DNA of 64,000 bases from Desulfitibacter alkalitolerans DSM 16504 (GCF_000620305.1 NZ_KK211104.1:1-64000); one strand, 5' to 3'; positions 45,985 to 56,308 are shown, numbered from the stretch's first letter. Notes: a model not told the origin generated them from the letters alone. Program-made: numbers and translations.

Positions 45985-47658
45985 TTATTCTGCTGAACTT
46001 AAAATAGCACCCTTATTTGCTGAACTAACTATTTTTGCATATAATGCGAGATATCCTTTTTTTACTTTAGGTTCTTTCTTTGTCCATCCGGCTCTGCGTA
46101 TTTCTATTTCATCATCAGGCACCTCAAGAGTAATATTCCTCCGGTTAATATCTATGGATATTATATCTCCATCCTTAACCAGAGCTATTGGACCACCTTC
46201 AGCTGCTTCAGGACATATATGGCCAATGAATCCACCCTTGTTAGATCCACTAAATCTTCCGTCAGTAATCAAAAATACACTTTCCGCCAGTTCATATCCA
46301 TCTAGTAATTTTAGTGGAGTATACATTTCTCTCATTCCTGGTCCACCTTTAGGTCCTTCATAACGAACTACTATAATATCTCCAGGTTTAATTTTTCCAT
46401 CATGGATTGCTGCAATTAAGTCCTCTTCTGCATCAAATACTTTTGCAGGGCCAGAACAAACAAGTCTATCTTCTGGTATAGCAGCTGGTTTTGCTATAGC
46501 GGTCCCTGGAGCCAGATTCCCTTTTAACACTGCTAACCCTCCTGTGGGTTTAAATGGGTTTTCTAAACTTCTAATCACTTTGCCATCTGGATCGGGAGGA
46601 TTAAGAATATTGATATTAGTTTCAAGCGAATGTCCGGTTACCGTAACACAATGCTTGTTTAAAAGCGGCATCAGCTCTTTCATGACGACAGGTATTCCAC
46701 CCACTCTAAAAAAATCAACCATATCATATTTACTGGCAGTGACTAATGAAGCAATATAGGGTGTTTTTAAACTTAGACTGTCAAACTCTTCTATGTCTAA
46801 TTGAATTCCTGCTTCATGGGCTAGTGCTAAAATATGCAGTACAAGATTTGTAGAACCACCAATGGCAAGTCCAACTTTGATTGCATTTTCTATTGATTCT
46901 TTAGTTATAATCTGCCCAGCAGTAATACCTTTTTCCACCAGTGATATAATCTGTCTTCCAGATTCTCTGGCAATTACCAATCGTTTAGCTGCAACTGCCG
47001 GTACAGCAGCACTTCCTGGCAGGGATAAACCTATAGCTTCAGTTAAACAACACATGGTATTGGCCGTTCCCATCATTTGACAAGAGCCTGGACCAGGGCA
47101 AACACTATTCTCAATCTCTTTAAATTCTTCTTCGGTAATCCTTCCAGCCTTAAATGCACCTGTTGCAACTTCTATTGTATTTACATCTACATTTTGACCC
47201 TTGTATCTTCCTGTTTCCATTGGTCCGCCAGTAACAATAATAGTGGGCAGATTTAACCTTGCTGCTGCCATCAGCATACCAGGAACAATCTTGTCACAAG
47301 AGCCTAGAAGAACCATTCCATCTATCTGATGAGCCTCAATCATCAGTTCTACACTGCTGGCAATAACATCTCTGCATGGCAGAATAAATTTCATGCCATT
47401 ATGGCCCTGGGCAATACCATCACAAGGCCCAATGGTTCCAAACTCTACCGGCATACCTCCGGCTTCATTAATTCCTTCTCTAACAGCTTGAGCTACCTGG
47501 TTCAGGTTAAATTGACCCGGACAAACTGTATTCCATGAATTTGCAACAGCTATTATTGGCTTTTTCAGATCGTTATCCGAATAGCCCATTCCTTTATATA
47601 ATGCTCTTGTAAGTGCACCAGCCGGGCTGTTCCTGAATTCTCTACTTCTCCAATCCAT
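45985..47658 (-). CDS. IlvD/Edd-family dehydratase, probably sugar acid
   Basis: A [Fe-S] dehydratase of about 557 residues, paralogous to IlvD at 21737. Motifs: [38 protein letters not shown] (CPGPGSC, where biosynthetic IlvD here has CPGCGSC), and DGRFSGSNKGGFIGHICPEA. Its operon holds an aldolase and a TRAP transporter rather than amino acid genes, so aldonic or related acid dehydration is more likely than valine synthesis. ATG at 47658 (MDWRSREFRN) lies behind GGGGGA; the frame extends to 47673. Confidence 0.88.
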   Translation of the reverse strand: MDWRSREFRNSPAGALTRALYKGMGYSDNDLKKPIIAVANSWNTVCPGQFNLNQVAQAVREGINEAGGMPVEFGTIGPCDGIAQGHNGMKFILPCRDVIASSVELMIEAHQIDGMVLLGSCDKIVPGMLMAAARLNLPTIIVTGGPMETGRYKGQNVDVNTIEVATGAFKAGRITEEEFKEIENSVCPGPGSCQMMGTANTMCCLTEAIGLSLPGSAAVPAVAAKRLVIARESGRQIISLVEKGITAGQIITKESIENAIKVGLAIGGSTNLVLHILALAHEAGIQLDIEEFDSLSLKTPYIASLVTASKYDMVDFFRVGGIPVVMKELMPLLNKHCVTVTGHSLETNINILNPPDPDGKVIRSLENPFKPTGGLAVLKGNLAPGTAIAKPAAIPEDRLVCSGPAKVFDAEEDLIAAIHDGKIKPGDIIVVRYEGPKGGPGMREMYTPLKLLDGYELAESVFLITDGRFSGSNKGGFIGHICPEAAEGGPIALVKDGDIISIDINRRNITLEVPDDEIEIRRAGWTKKEPKVKKGYLALYAKIVSSANKGAILSSAE

Positions 47659-47847
47659 AGCATAATCCCCCATTTAATATCAAGTTTCTAAATCAACGCT
47701 AGCCCCTTCCAGACCATTTCAATTTCGAGGGTATTAACATCATCAAAGTATATTAGATTAATGCTCGGATACCTCCATTAATGCTAAGCTTTCAAAAATG
47801 AAGCTGTTGTAGCAAAATTCTATGGTTTCCTACAAGCTATAACCCCG

Positions 47848-48942
47848 TTATTTGTTGAAATTAACTTTACCCTTTTCATTAATTGCATATATGGCTTTAA
47901 CAGCATCTGCTGCCTCAACTTTTACAGGCATATAGCCCATCTCATTTGAGGCGACAGCGACTTTAGCAACAATTTGAATGTCTTCATCACTTAACGAACA
48001 TATTTCATCTAATGTTATTGGCACTCCTATGGCCTTTGCCAGATTTACCGCTTCTATTATCTCTTCCTCTGGTCTGCCTTCCAATTCTAATAGACATAGA
48101 TTACCATAGCCCACAAGTTCCCCATGGTATTTTTTATGTGCCTCATCTATATTAGTAAATCCAAAATAGATGGCATGGGCTGCAGCTCCCCTGCATTTAT
48201 CACCGCCTAATACACTAGACATCCCCGCATGCCATATAATTGCATCAACAACCTGTTCTAGTGCATGAGATGATTCGTTTCTTTCAACGGACACCTTAGC
48301 ATCTGGCCCAAACTCAACTATGACATCATAGCAAGACTTTGCAAGACCAACAGCTGCAATAGTCCAGCTGGTTTTGGGTATCCTGCTTGTTGTTGCACGC
48401 AGTTCATACCATTTTGCTAACGTATCTCCCATGCCGGCAAATAATAGTCTATCAGGAGCATTAGCTATAATTTCAGTATCAGCAAAAATAGCCTGAGGAA
48501 TGGCTGAATCTAGGCAATTCTCTAAATAGAAACCCTCTGGCGTATGGATAATTGATAGAGGTGTAAAGGGTGCACATGTAGCTGCAATAGTGGGAACAGT
48601 TACAACCGGCAGCCCGGCCTTATAAGCCACAGCCTTGCCTGTATCTAAAGATTTTCCTCCTCCAATGCTAATAATTAAATTAGCCCTTGAGGATGATATC
48701 TTTTCTGACAATCCGTTAATATTGTCCCATGAACACTCTCCTCCGTACCAGAAGGTGTCAATAATCTCCATACCGGATTGCTCCAAGCTTTTGACCAACC
48801 TATCTTTTACAGCTGCCAGTGACTTTTCCCCAGAAATCAAAATTACCTTATCTCCTATTGGTTTACAAACATCTCCAATTTGTTCTAAAACTTCTTTTCC
48901 TCTAAAATATTTTGGTGGTACAAATGTAGTATCCATCTCCAT
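47848..48942 (-). CDS. Glycerol dehydrogenase-like, metal-dependent alcohol dehydrogenase
   Basis: 364 residues of the GldA branch: nucleotide-binding IISIGGGKSLDTGKAVA, substrate/metal region FAGMGDTLAKWYE, AAAHAIYFGFT and HKKYHGELVGYG (histidine metal ligands). It would oxidise or reduce a small hydroxy compound with NAD. Its operon suggests a substrate such as a hydroxy acid or the aldehyde released by the aldolase. Glycerol itself is not indicated. The 174-base gap before it (47674-47847) shows nothing recognisable. Confidence 0.87.
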   Translation of the reverse strand: MEMDTTFVPPKYFRGKEVLEQIGDVCKPIGDKVILISGEKSLAAVKDRLVKSLEQSGMEIIDTFWYGGECSWDNINGLSEKISSSRANLIISIGGGKSLDTGKAVAYKAGLPVVTVPTIAATCAPFTPLSIIHTPEGFYLENCLDSAIPQAIFADTEIIANAPDRLLFAGMGDTLAKWYELRATTSRIPKTSWTIAAVGLAKSCYDVIVEFGPDAKVSVERNESSHALEQVVDAIIWHAGMSSVLGGDKCRGAAAHAIYFGFTNIDEAHKKYHGELVGYGNLCLLELEGRPEEEIIEAVNLAKAIGVPITLDEICSLSDEDIQIVAKVAVASNEMGYMPVKVEAADAVKAIYAINEKGKVNFNK

Positions 48943-48991
48943 ACTCCCTTCATTTATTTATAATTCAATAAAAATATTTTTAATAACTCCT

Positions 48992-50272
48992 TTATCTAAG
49001 AAGCTGAGGTAAGAATAAGGATATTTTTGGAATATAAGTTATGACAAACAAACCTATTATCATCATAAGAATAAATGGTAAGATACCCCGTGACATTTTT
49101 TCCATGGAAACTCCCGATATTCCCGAGGCAACAAACAGATTTACACCTACTGGAGGTGACATGAGACCAATTTCTGCACCTATCACAAGAATTATTCCAA
49201 AGTGAATAGGATTTACTCCCAAATCCATTACAATAGGCAGGAATAACGGTGTAAAGATAATAATTAAGGACAAGGTTTCCATGAACATACCAGCAAATAG
49301 GATAACAATATTAATCAAAGCTAAAACCACCAGCTTATGCTCTGAAATGCCCAATAGAACCTGAGCTAACATGGTAGGTATCTGATACATTGTTATCAGT
49401 TTACTAAAAGCTGCAGCCATCCCAACAATTATTATTACACTTCCGGTTACCATGGCTGCTCTAATAAAAACCTCAGGTATATCCTTCCACTTAAGTTCCT
49501 TATACACAAATAAACCTACTATTAAGCCATATACAACTGCCACTACCGCAGATTCCGTTGGGGTAAATATGCCACCGTAAATGCCGCCTAAGATTATGAC
49601 AGGTGCTAAAAGGGCCCAAACAGCATCTCGTGTTACCTTGAGAAAATCTTTAAATATAAAAGGTTCATTGGAACCCTTGTAGCCATTTTTTCTAGCTATA
49701 AAATATGCAGTGGAAAGTAATATTACAGATATAATTATTCCTGGTATAATTCCTGCTAAAAACATTTGTCCTATTGAAACACTGCCAACTACTCCATAAA
49801 TAATCATTGGAATGGATGGGGGAATAAGAATCCCTAATCCACCACCTGAGGCGGCAACTGATGCAGAAAATGTTTTGTTATATCCCTTTTTAATCATGGC
49901 TGGTATCATCATGCAGCCTATAGCTGCAACTGTTGCAGGACTTGAGCCGGAAATAGCAGCAAAAAAGGCACATGCTAAAATTGTAACCATACCAAGGCCA
50001 CCAACATATCTTCCTACAAGGGCATTTGCCACATCAATTAATCTTCTTGAAAGACCTCCAGTCTCCATAAGAGCACCTGCCAAAATGAAAAAGGGAACTG
50101 CCATTATAGCAAATGAGTCTACAGCAGAAAAGAGGTTTTGCGATAGAAATGTAAAAGGTATTCCCCCTACCCATAGAGCTGCCATTGTTGCAACTCCAAT
50201 TGTAAAAGCAATGGGAACTCCCATAAGTAAACACACAATGAAGGTCAACGCTAAAACTAATGGTGCGGACAA
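48992..50272 (-). CDS. TRAP transporter large permease DctM (system 1)
   Basis: 426 residues with about 12 membrane segments. Typical DctM phrases: LMGVPIAFTIGVATMAAL, VPFFILAGALMETGGLSRRL, SGSSPATVAAIG, GGGLGILIPPSIPMIIYG and PTESAVVAVVYG. It forms the sodium-driven channel of a TRAP system with the DctQ and DctP genes upstream. Confidence 0.94.
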   Translation of the reverse strand: MSAPLVLALTFIVCLLMGVPIAFTIGVATMAALWVGGIPFTFLSQNLFSAVDSFAIMAVPFFILAGALMETGGLSRRLIDVANALVGRYVGGLGMVTILACAFFAAISGSSPATVAAIGCMMIPAMIKKGYNKTFSASVAASGGGLGILIPPSIPMIIYGVVGSVSIGQMFLAGIIPGIIISVILLSTAYFIARKNGYKGSNEPFIFKDFLKVTRDAVWALLAPVIILGGIYGGIFTPTESAVVAVVYGLIVGLFVYKELKWKDIPEVFIRAAMVTGSVIIIVGMAAAFSKLITMYQIPTMLAQVLLGISEHKLVVLALINIVILFAGMFMETLSLIIIFTPLFLPIVMDLGVNPIHFGIILVIGAEIGLMSPPVGVNLFVASGISGVSMEKMSRGILPFILMMIIGLFVITYIPKISLFLPQLLR

Positions 50273-50287
50273 CTTTTCTTCCCTCCT

Positions 50288-50797
50288 CTAATCAATTGCA
50301 ATTTTTCTCTCTTCAAAATCTCCACTTTTAATTTCTTTAATTCTGATAATAAGCTGTTGAACTAATCTAAAGGACATTAATGCAAATCCAATAGGAATAG
50401 CAGCATAAACATACCCCATGGTTAGTCCCACAGCTGGGGAGGTTTGCCCATGGCTTAAAATCATGGCTGCAACTTTTTGGCCCTGAACTGTCATAACAGC
50501 TGTAAGAAATAGCCAAATGCCATCAGATATTAACCCTAACCAGGCCGCTGCTTTAACTGGAAGAAAGATTTCTGCTACCTGGACTCTAATGTGCTTCCTA
50601 TGCTTTATTGCCATACTAGCAGCCAGGTAAACAAGCCATACGAAGCAGTACCTTGCCAACTCCTCACTCCAAGAAAGAGAATAATTTAAAACAAACCTAG
50701 ATAGTACCTGAAAGAAGGTTAATGCTGTCATTGTAATAAAGATCAATACACAGGATACTTCCTCCAAGTACTTATCAAGCAGCTTTAATGCAGTCAA
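50288..50797 (-). CDS. TRAP transporter small permease DctQ (system 1)
   Basis: 169 residues with four membrane segments; LSWSEELARYCFVWLVYLAA and AIKHRKHIRVQV are the DctQ signature. Lies 15 bases before dctM and after a hairpin that follows dctP. Confidence 0.92.
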   Translation of the reverse strand: MTALKLLDKYLEEVSCVLIFITMTALTFFQVLSRFVLNYSLSWSEELARYCFVWLVYLAASMAIKHRKHIRVQVAEIFLPVKAAAWLGLISDGIWLFLTAVMTVQGQKVAAMILSHGQTSPAVGLTMGYVYAAIPIGFALMSFRLVQQLIIRIKEIKSGDFEERKIAID

Positions 50798-50849
50798 TTA
50801 AAATCACCTCTGTTCACATTGATTATACCTGCTGATATGGTTTTTTAAA

Positions 50850-50880
50850 AAAGAGGGATCTTATAATAAGACCCCTCTGA
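50850..50880 (-). promoter_or_regulatory. Attenuator-like hairpin between dctP and dctQ (system 1)
   Basis: AGAGGGATCTTA pairs with TAAGACCCCTCT (one mismatch, loop TAA). On the minus strand TTTTTT follows, so it can act as a partial terminator that lowers permease relative to binding-protein mRNA. Confidence 0.75.
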
Positions 50881-50897
50881 AATTAACAATTCATTAC

Positions 50898-51953
50898 TTA
50901 CTGCTGGCGGGCTTTTTCAATTTGTTCAAATAACTGGGCAACCAATTCTTCTCCAACCTCTGCTGTATACTTTTCTATAACAGGCTTAACAGCATCTTGA
51001 AATTCAGCTCTAGCCTCATCACTTAGATAGGTTATTGTCATGCCGTTAGCTTCCAGTGAAGCTAAACTGTTTTGTTCTTGTTTCCTAATTTCCTTTCTCT
51101 GCCAATCATTTGCATGGGCTGCTGCTTCTTTTATTAGGGCTTGCTCTTCAGCTGTTAGTCCATCCCAGAATACTTTACTCATCAAATAAACAAAAGGTGT
51201 ATATACGTGATTGGTTATAGAGACATGATCCTGAACCTCGTAAAACTTGGAAAGCTCAATTGTGATTAGAGGATTTTCCTGTCCATCCACAGTTCTTTGC
51301 TGCATGGCTGTAAATAACTCTGTAAAGGCCATTGGGGTTGGGTTGGCACCTAATGCTCTCCAAGCATCCAAATGCACCTTGTTTTCCATTGTTCTGATTT
51401 TCAAACCTTCCAGGTCTTTAACACTAGCTACTGCACGTCTGCTGTTGGTCAAGTTGCGGAAACCATTTTCATTAAATCCAAGACCAATTAAGCCTTGAGC
51501 TGGCAGCTTATCTAGCATTTGCTGTCCAAAAGGACCATCCAACACGAAATCAGCAATTTCTCCATTTTCAAATATAAAGGGAAAGTCGAAAATCATATAT
51601 TCTGGAATAAAGTTTGCTAAAGGTGAGGTTGAAGTTAAAACCATTTCTAAGGTTCCTAATTGTAGAGCTTCCATAGCTGTCCTGTCATCACCTAATTGTC
51701 CACTATGATAAACCTCTACTTTAAATGCATCTGTTTTTGATTCAAGATATTTTCCAAATTCTAGCCCTGATAAGTAAGCTGGGTGTTTATCATTAACACC
51801 ATTACTAATTCTTATAGTTTTTACTTTCTTTGGTTCTTCTTGTGGCTGAGCACTTCCTCCACCAGAATCCTTTGCTCCTCCGCAGCCAACTAAAGCAACT
51901 GCCAGAATCAACATAGCAACAACCAATAATAATCCTTTAAATTTAAATTTCAT
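50898..51953 (-). CDS. TRAP transporter solute-binding protein DctP (system 1)
   Basis: A 351-residue lipoprotein: signal peptide with lipobox LVGCGG (Cys about 24), then the DctP fold: IRISNGVNDKHPAYLSGLEF, SGQLGDDRTAMEALQLGTLE, LGFNENGFRNLTNSRR, and the ligand arginine in GLKIRTMEN. FRTMEN-type and QRTVDGQENPL are typical of binders of carboxylated sugars or acids. It is the third gene after the URO-D gene in the operon. Confidence 0.93.
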   Translation of the reverse strand: MKFKFKGLLLVVAMLILAVALVGCGGAKDSGGGSAQPQEEPKKVKTIRISNGVNDKHPAYLSGLEFGKYLESKTDAFKVEVYHSGQLGDDRTAMEALQLGTLEMVLTSTSPLANFIPEYMIFDFPFIFENGEIADFVLDGPFGQQMLDKLPAQGLIGLGFNENGFRNLTNSRRAVASVKDLEGLKIRTMENKVHLDAWRALGANPTPMAFTELFTAMQQRTVDGQENPLITIELSKFYEVQDHVSITNHVYTPFVYLMSKVFWDGLTAEEQALIKEAAAHANDWQRKEIRKQEQNSLASLEANGMTITYLSDEARAEFQDAVKPVIEKYTAEVGEELVAQLFEQIEKARQQ

Positions 51954-52077
51954 TTACTCTACAAACCTCCTCAATTTTTAAAAAATTTACTCATGTTTAC
52001 ATAAAACATTTCAATAAACCCAGCGTCAATAATAGCTACTATCACCCCCTTGATATTTATAGGTATAGTTCTGACTA

Positions 52078-53379
52078 TTAAAGCATAGAAGGTCTTATTT
52101 GCAAACGCCCCTTGTTATCAAAGAGCATATCTTGTGCCTCCCCTATAATTTCAATATCATCCTTAATTTCTATGTCATCTAAAAGTGGCTTAGAGACAAA
52201 AATTTTGTTTAATTCCAAGGTGTTTTTAATAAATACTATTTTAGCATCCTGTATATTTACCATGTTACTTGTCCTAAGTGCAACAACTACTGCTTCCTTT
52301 TCAGTATTCATGGTAACCGGTATTTTAGCAGGGTCTAATACTGTTGATGTTATTGAATTGGTATAAAGGTAATTAAAATCTATTTTATCCACAAGGGCTT
52401 TTGTAGTAATATCTGCCATGCCAATGCCACAGGCATTACCTTTGGTTTTCTTTGTTAAGTCCAGTACAACAAGCTTTTGATATAATGGACCATCAAATCC
52501 AGAAAGGCCAGATCCCGGTCTGCCTATTATGTTTGGATCCATGCCGGCACCGCTAATATCCTTGCCTATTTCCTCTATAATAAGAACGTCAAAACATCGA
52601 GGTATCAAGTAAGCCATGTATGATTTTGCTTCAGCTAGCAACTCCGGTTCTCTTAATAATATGTCATTTCCAGGTACAGCTTCAATTCTTGCTGTTTCAT
52701 CTAATGCATTCTCTAATATAGCAATTCCAAACAAGATATTTGTCTTGGTCAAGATGAGCTTTCCTGCTTCTGGAATAATGCTATTGAACTGGTTAAACCC
52801 CATACTATGAATATAAGAAGCCCCCTTATGCTTACCCAAACCTATTACAATCATTTTCATTATTCCACTTTCATATAGACCTTTGTAGTCTGTATGCGGC
52901 TTAACACGATTAATTACAATAACCCCATCACTTTCATAAGCATTTTTATCAAAGTATACAGGGACTCCCTGGTTGGTTTCCCCAACCTTAATTGTTTCCA
53001 TGGAAGATACTACTGGAGCTCCTACTTTTTCCTCAGTAATGCCATACTCTTGAAGGACTTTTTTTTGCCCTTCGGAAGTAGCACCGCCGTGACTTCCCAT
53101 GGCTGGAACAATTATAGGATGGGCACCAAGCTCCTTAATATTAGTTACTGTTTCTCTTACAATATGCTCCAGGTTTACTATGCCACGGCTTCCTACAGCA
53201 ATGGCAACTTTGCTGCCCGGTATTATGGTTTTTTTTACTGCTTCTTTGGCAAACTCCTTACCAACTGCCTGAGAAATATCTTCTATTTTATTAACTTTGA
53301 ACTTTTGTTTTATTGGGACAAGTTGGGGTAATTTTAAATCGTAGCCTCCCTCAATTTTTATATCCAAATGATCATGCAT
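52078..53379 (-). CDS. LarA-like (DUF2088) protein
   Basis: About 433 residues of the lactate racemase LarA superfamily. Conserved blocks: PAMGSHGGATSEGQ, NRVKPHTDYKGLYESGIMKM and GLGKHKGASYIH, containing histidines and lysine at positions like those that bind the nickel-pincer nucleotide in LarA. Members include racemases and epimerases of 2-hydroxy acids. ATG at 53379 (MHDHLDIKIE) follows GGAGGAGC; the frame extends to 53442. A larC fragment at the right window edge supports cofactor supply. Substrate unknown; probably a sugar acid rather than lactate. Confidence 0.85.
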   Translation of the reverse strand: MHDHLDIKIEGGYDLKLPQLVPIKQKFKVNKIEDISQAVGKEFAKEAVKKTIIPGSKVAIAVGSRGIVNLEHIVRETVTNIKELGAHPIIVPAMGSHGGATSEGQKKVLQEYGITEEKVGAPVVSSMETIKVGETNQGVPVYFDKNAYESDGVIVINRVKPHTDYKGLYESGIMKMIVIGLGKHKGASYIHSMGFNQFNSIIPEAGKLILTKTNILFGIAILENALDETARIEAVPGNDILLREPELLAEAKSYMAYLIPRCFDVLIIEEIGKDISGAGMDPNIIGRPGSGLSGFDGPLYQKLVVLDLTKKTKGNACGIGMADITTKALVDKIDFNYLYTNSITSTVLDPAKIPVTMNTEKEAVVVALRTSNMVNIQDAKIVFIKNTLELNKIFVSKPLLDDIEIKDDIEIIGEAQDMLFDNKGRLQIRPSML

Positions 53380-53413
53380 ATCAAAAGCTCCTCCATGGTA
53401 AATTATATTTTTA

Positions 53414-55141
53414 TTACCTATCCGTATCCAAATATGCTCCACTCATTGGAGATGCTGCTAGTTTTCTAAAAACATCTAGGATACCCGTATGTTTTATTTC
53501 TGGGGCCTGCCACTTTGCTTTACGATCCATAAGTATACCTTCAATTTCTTCTAACGTCTTAAGTTGACCTGACACACCTACAATATTTAATGAATAATTC
53601 TCAATGTCTATTTCTATAAGATCATTTTCCTCAACAAGAGCAATAGGCCCACCAGCAAGAGCTTCGGGTGATACATGACCTATGGCAGGTCCTCTAGTAG
53701 CACCAGAAAAACGCCCATCTGTAATTAAAGCTGTGGTTGAAACCAACTTTTCATCTGCAGCCAAAGCCTCAGTAGTATAGAACATTTCTGGCATCCCAGC
53801 ACCTTGTGGACCTTCATATCTAATTATTAATACATCACCAGGGTTAATCCTTCCTGCCCTAATTGCTTCTTGTGCAGCCTCCTCAGAATCAAAAGGTTTT
53901 GCTGGTCCTGTATGCTTCTTCATTTCTGGAGCAATGGCAATATGCTTAACTACTGAACCATCTGGTGCCAGGTTCCCTGTTAAAACTGCTACTGCGCCCT
54001 TATCATTAATAGGTTTTTCAATAGAGCTTATTACATCTTCTGGCTTTAAATTATATTTTCTTAGAAATGCATTATTTCTTTTAATAAAGCCATTTTTTTC
54101 AAGATTTTCAAGGTTTTCACCTAATGTCTTGCCTGTTACAGTGAGGGTATCCAAATGCAAAAAATCACGCAGCTGAAGCATTACCGCAGGGGCTCCTCCA
54201 GCATACCAAAAATACTCAGTAGCAAATTGACCTGATGGACGTACGTTTACTAGATAGGGAGTTATTTTATTAATCTCATTAAAGGTTTCAGGTTTAATTG
54301 TAATGCCTACCTCTCTTGCTATTGCAGGTATATGCAAAAAGGCATTGGTTGAGCCCCCAATGGCTGCATGCATTATTAAAGCATTATGGAAAGCCTTTTC
54401 AGTTAAAATCATTCTAGTGGTTATATTATTTTTTATAAGTTCCATAATCTGACGGGCTGCTTGTCTAACTGCATATTTTTGGGCATTTAAATAAACTGGT
54501 ATCAAGGCTGTACCTGGCAAAGCTAACCCTAAAGCCTCTGACATCACCTGCATGGTACTAGCTGTACCCATGAATTGACATGCACCACATGTTGGACATG
54601 CTTCTTTTTTGTAATACTTATATTCCTCTTCAGAAATTTTATTCTTCTCCCTTAAAACGCCATAGGTCGCCGTCTGTTCTAAAGTCAGATTGTCAGGACC
54701 AGCCACCATGGTGCCTCCTGGCATATGGATTATAGGCTTATCTAATCTGGCTGCAGCTATAAGGTGTGCAGGGACAGACTTATCACAGGATGAGATAAAG
54801 ATACAGCCATCTAGAACGTTTGCTTTAACATGAACCTCAACCATTCCAGCTATTAATTCTCTTGATAGGAGTGAATAATTCATTCCATCATGGCCTTGAG
54901 CTATACCGTCACAAATATCTGTAACATAAAAGGCCGAAGGTTTGCCTCCGCTTTCTAAAACACCTGCTGAAGCGTATTCTACAAGCTTGTCAAGGTGAAA
55001 ACTGCCTGGATGACTATGTCCATAGGTTGACTCTATCAGAACTTGAGGTTTATCAAGATCTTCTTCAGTCCAATCCATACCTAATCTTAAAGGGTCAATT
55101 TCCCAGCCTTTTTTTCTAAGCTCTTGGGAATTTAGTTTCAT
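53414..55141 (-). CDS. IlvD/Edd-family dehydratase, second catabolic copy
   Basis: A 575-residue [Fe-S] dehydratase. Motifs: [20 protein letters not shown] (PAHL replaces the usual PGML), [20 protein letters not shown] and [20 protein letters not shown]. It begins [20 protein letters not shown], unlike biosynthetic IlvD, and CPTCGAC resembles sugar-acid (aldonate) dehydratases. It lies between a URO-D-fold gene and the LarA-like gene, upstream of a TRAP transporter. Confidence 0.88.
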   Translation of the reverse strand: MKLNSQELRKKGWEIDPLRLGMDWTEEDLDKPQVLIESTYGHSHPGSFHLDKLVEYASAGVLESGGKPSAFYVTDICDGIAQGHDGMNYSLLSRELIAGMVEVHVKANVLDGCIFISSCDKSVPAHLIAAARLDKPIIHMPGGTMVAGPDNLTLEQTATYGVLREKNKISEEEYKYYKKEACPTCGACQFMGTASTMQVMSEALGLALPGTALIPVYLNAQKYAVRQAARQIMELIKNNITTRMILTEKAFHNALIMHAAIGGSTNAFLHIPAIAREVGITIKPETFNEINKITPYLVNVRPSGQFATEYFWYAGGAPAVMLQLRDFLHLDTLTVTGKTLGENLENLEKNGFIKRNNAFLRKYNLKPEDVISSIEKPINDKGAVAVLTGNLAPDGSVVKHIAIAPEMKKHTGPAKPFDSEEAAQEAIRAGRINPGDVLIIRYEGPQGAGMPEMFYTTEALAADEKLVSTTALITDGRFSGATRGPAIGHVSPEALAGGPIALVEENDLIEIDIENYSLNIVGVSGQLKTLEEIEGILMDRKAKWQAPEIKHTGILDVFRKLAASPMSGAYLDTDR

Positions 55142-55189
55142 GATCTACCTCCTAATTATATAAGGCATGCTCATCAATTTAGTTTAAAC

Positions 55190-56254
55190 TTAGTACTTAT
55201 AGTCCCTAGCAGCCTGTATCATAGCTTTCATGTTTTCAACTGGTGTATCTATTGCAACCTCACAACCTGAGCCCAGAATAAATCCACCATTTCTGCCAGC
55301 CTTATCTATACATCTTTCTGCTTCCAGTTTTACAAGCTCAGGACTACCTTGCAATAAAACTTGGGTAGGATGAATATTTCCTAATAAGCATACTTTATGA
55401 CCGACAGCCTCCTTGGCAGCTTGTATATCCACTTTATAATCGATTTCTAATATGGGAGCACCTGTACTAGCCATAAGTTCTATAACTTTTGTTGTATTAC
55501 CGCAAATATGTAAGATTGCGGATCCGTCATATTGCTTTGCATATTGGTTTATTTCATTAAAAAACTGCTGTTCATAGGGATATGCCCATTCTTCATACAT
55601 TTTAGGTGAAATTACATCTATTGAAGCCAAGGAGTCTCCACATTGAACTATATGTGCCCCAGCGTCAAGTTCAGCTTTAGCAAACTTTATCAAAGCTTCA
55701 GTGGTTAGTTCCATCAATTTTCTTAAAAGTTTGGCATTCTTTCCGTCAGGATCATGCTGCACCATGGCAAGTTCAAGTAAAAACCTTTCAGTACCCATCA
55801 AATGAGAAGCTAACGAAAAAGGACCCGTACCAGTACCACGTATGGCTGCTTTGCCATTTATTTTTTTCGCTAGAATACCGATAGCCTGTAAATATACCGG
55901 CATTCTCCCATCCGTTAAAGGGTTCGGTACTTTTAGCTTGTTAATATCTTCTAAATCATTAATAACAGGTTTTTTTAGGGTGGGTGTGGAGTCATAGTGA
56001 AAATCTACTGTAATGCCAAATCCTTCAGCTATATAGTAGTTGTCACTTTGGACAACCAGCATATCCTGACCCAGGATTTCCCAGGCCTTATACTGGGCTT
56101 CAGCCATTTTATGTCCGTCAGTACAATATATAGAAATTGGAATGTCTGCTATTTTGGCACCATAATTGCCCATATATGGGGCAACAGGTACTACATCAGG
56201 TTTTTCCAGTTTTATGGCTTTTAATACACGGTCATATGAAGTTAGATTATTCAA
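55190..56254 (-). CDS. URO-D-fold methyltransferase-like protein
   Basis: About 354 residues of the uroporphyrinogen decarboxylase/MtaA fold. It has LHICGNTTKVIELM (HxCG, about 249) and a later cysteine in LGSGCEVAID (about 330), the zinc-binding pattern of methylcobamide:thiol methyltransferases (MtaA/MtbA). GGDS and MYEEWAYPYEQ fit too. No corrinoid protein gene is in the window. Start: TTG at 56254 behind GGGAGGTCATG is the best fit; an ATG at 56278 lies within the operator. It is the first gene of the 43-56 kb operon. Confidence 0.75.
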   Translation of the reverse strand: MNNLTSYDRVLKAIKLEKPDVVPVAPYMGNYGAKIADIPISIYCTDGHKMAEAQYKAWEILGQDMLVVQSDNYYIAEGFGITVDFHYDSTPTLKKPVINDLEDINKLKVPNPLTDGRMPVYLQAIGILAKKINGKAAIRGTGTGPFSLASHLMGTERFLLELAMVQHDPDGKNAKLLRKLMELTTEALIKFAKAELDAGAHIVQCGDSLASIDVISPKMYEEWAYPYEQQFFNEINQYAKQYDGSAILHICGNTTKVIELMASTGAPILEIDYKVDIQAAKEAVGHKVCLLGNIHPTQVLLQGSPELVKLEAERCIDKAGRNGGFILGSGCEVAIDTPVENMKAMIQAARDYKY

Positions 56255-56271
56255 GACATGACCTCCCTTTT

Positions 56272-56308
56272 GTTCCATATTGCGAAACTCACATTCATTA
56301 TATTAAAC
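56272..56308 (-). promoter_or_regulatory. Promoter and IclR-type operator of the URO-D/TRAP-1 operon
   Basis: GTTCCATATTGCGAAAC (56272-56288) is an imperfect palindrome. ATTCATTATATTAAAC (56293-56308) includes, on the minus strand, TATAAT (56302-56297) as a -10 box. The same 16 bases occur at 60939-60954 beside a perfect version of the palindrome. The operator overlaps the start of transcription, which suggests repression. Confidence 0.7.

Noticed and set aside
47848-48942. Glycerol dehydrogenase proper
   Set aside because: Fold and metal ligands fit, but no glycerol or dihydroxyacetone genes are nearby.
52078-53379. True lactate racemase
   Set aside because: The superfamily includes other epimerases and the operon is for sugar-acid-like substrates, so a larA name is not justified.
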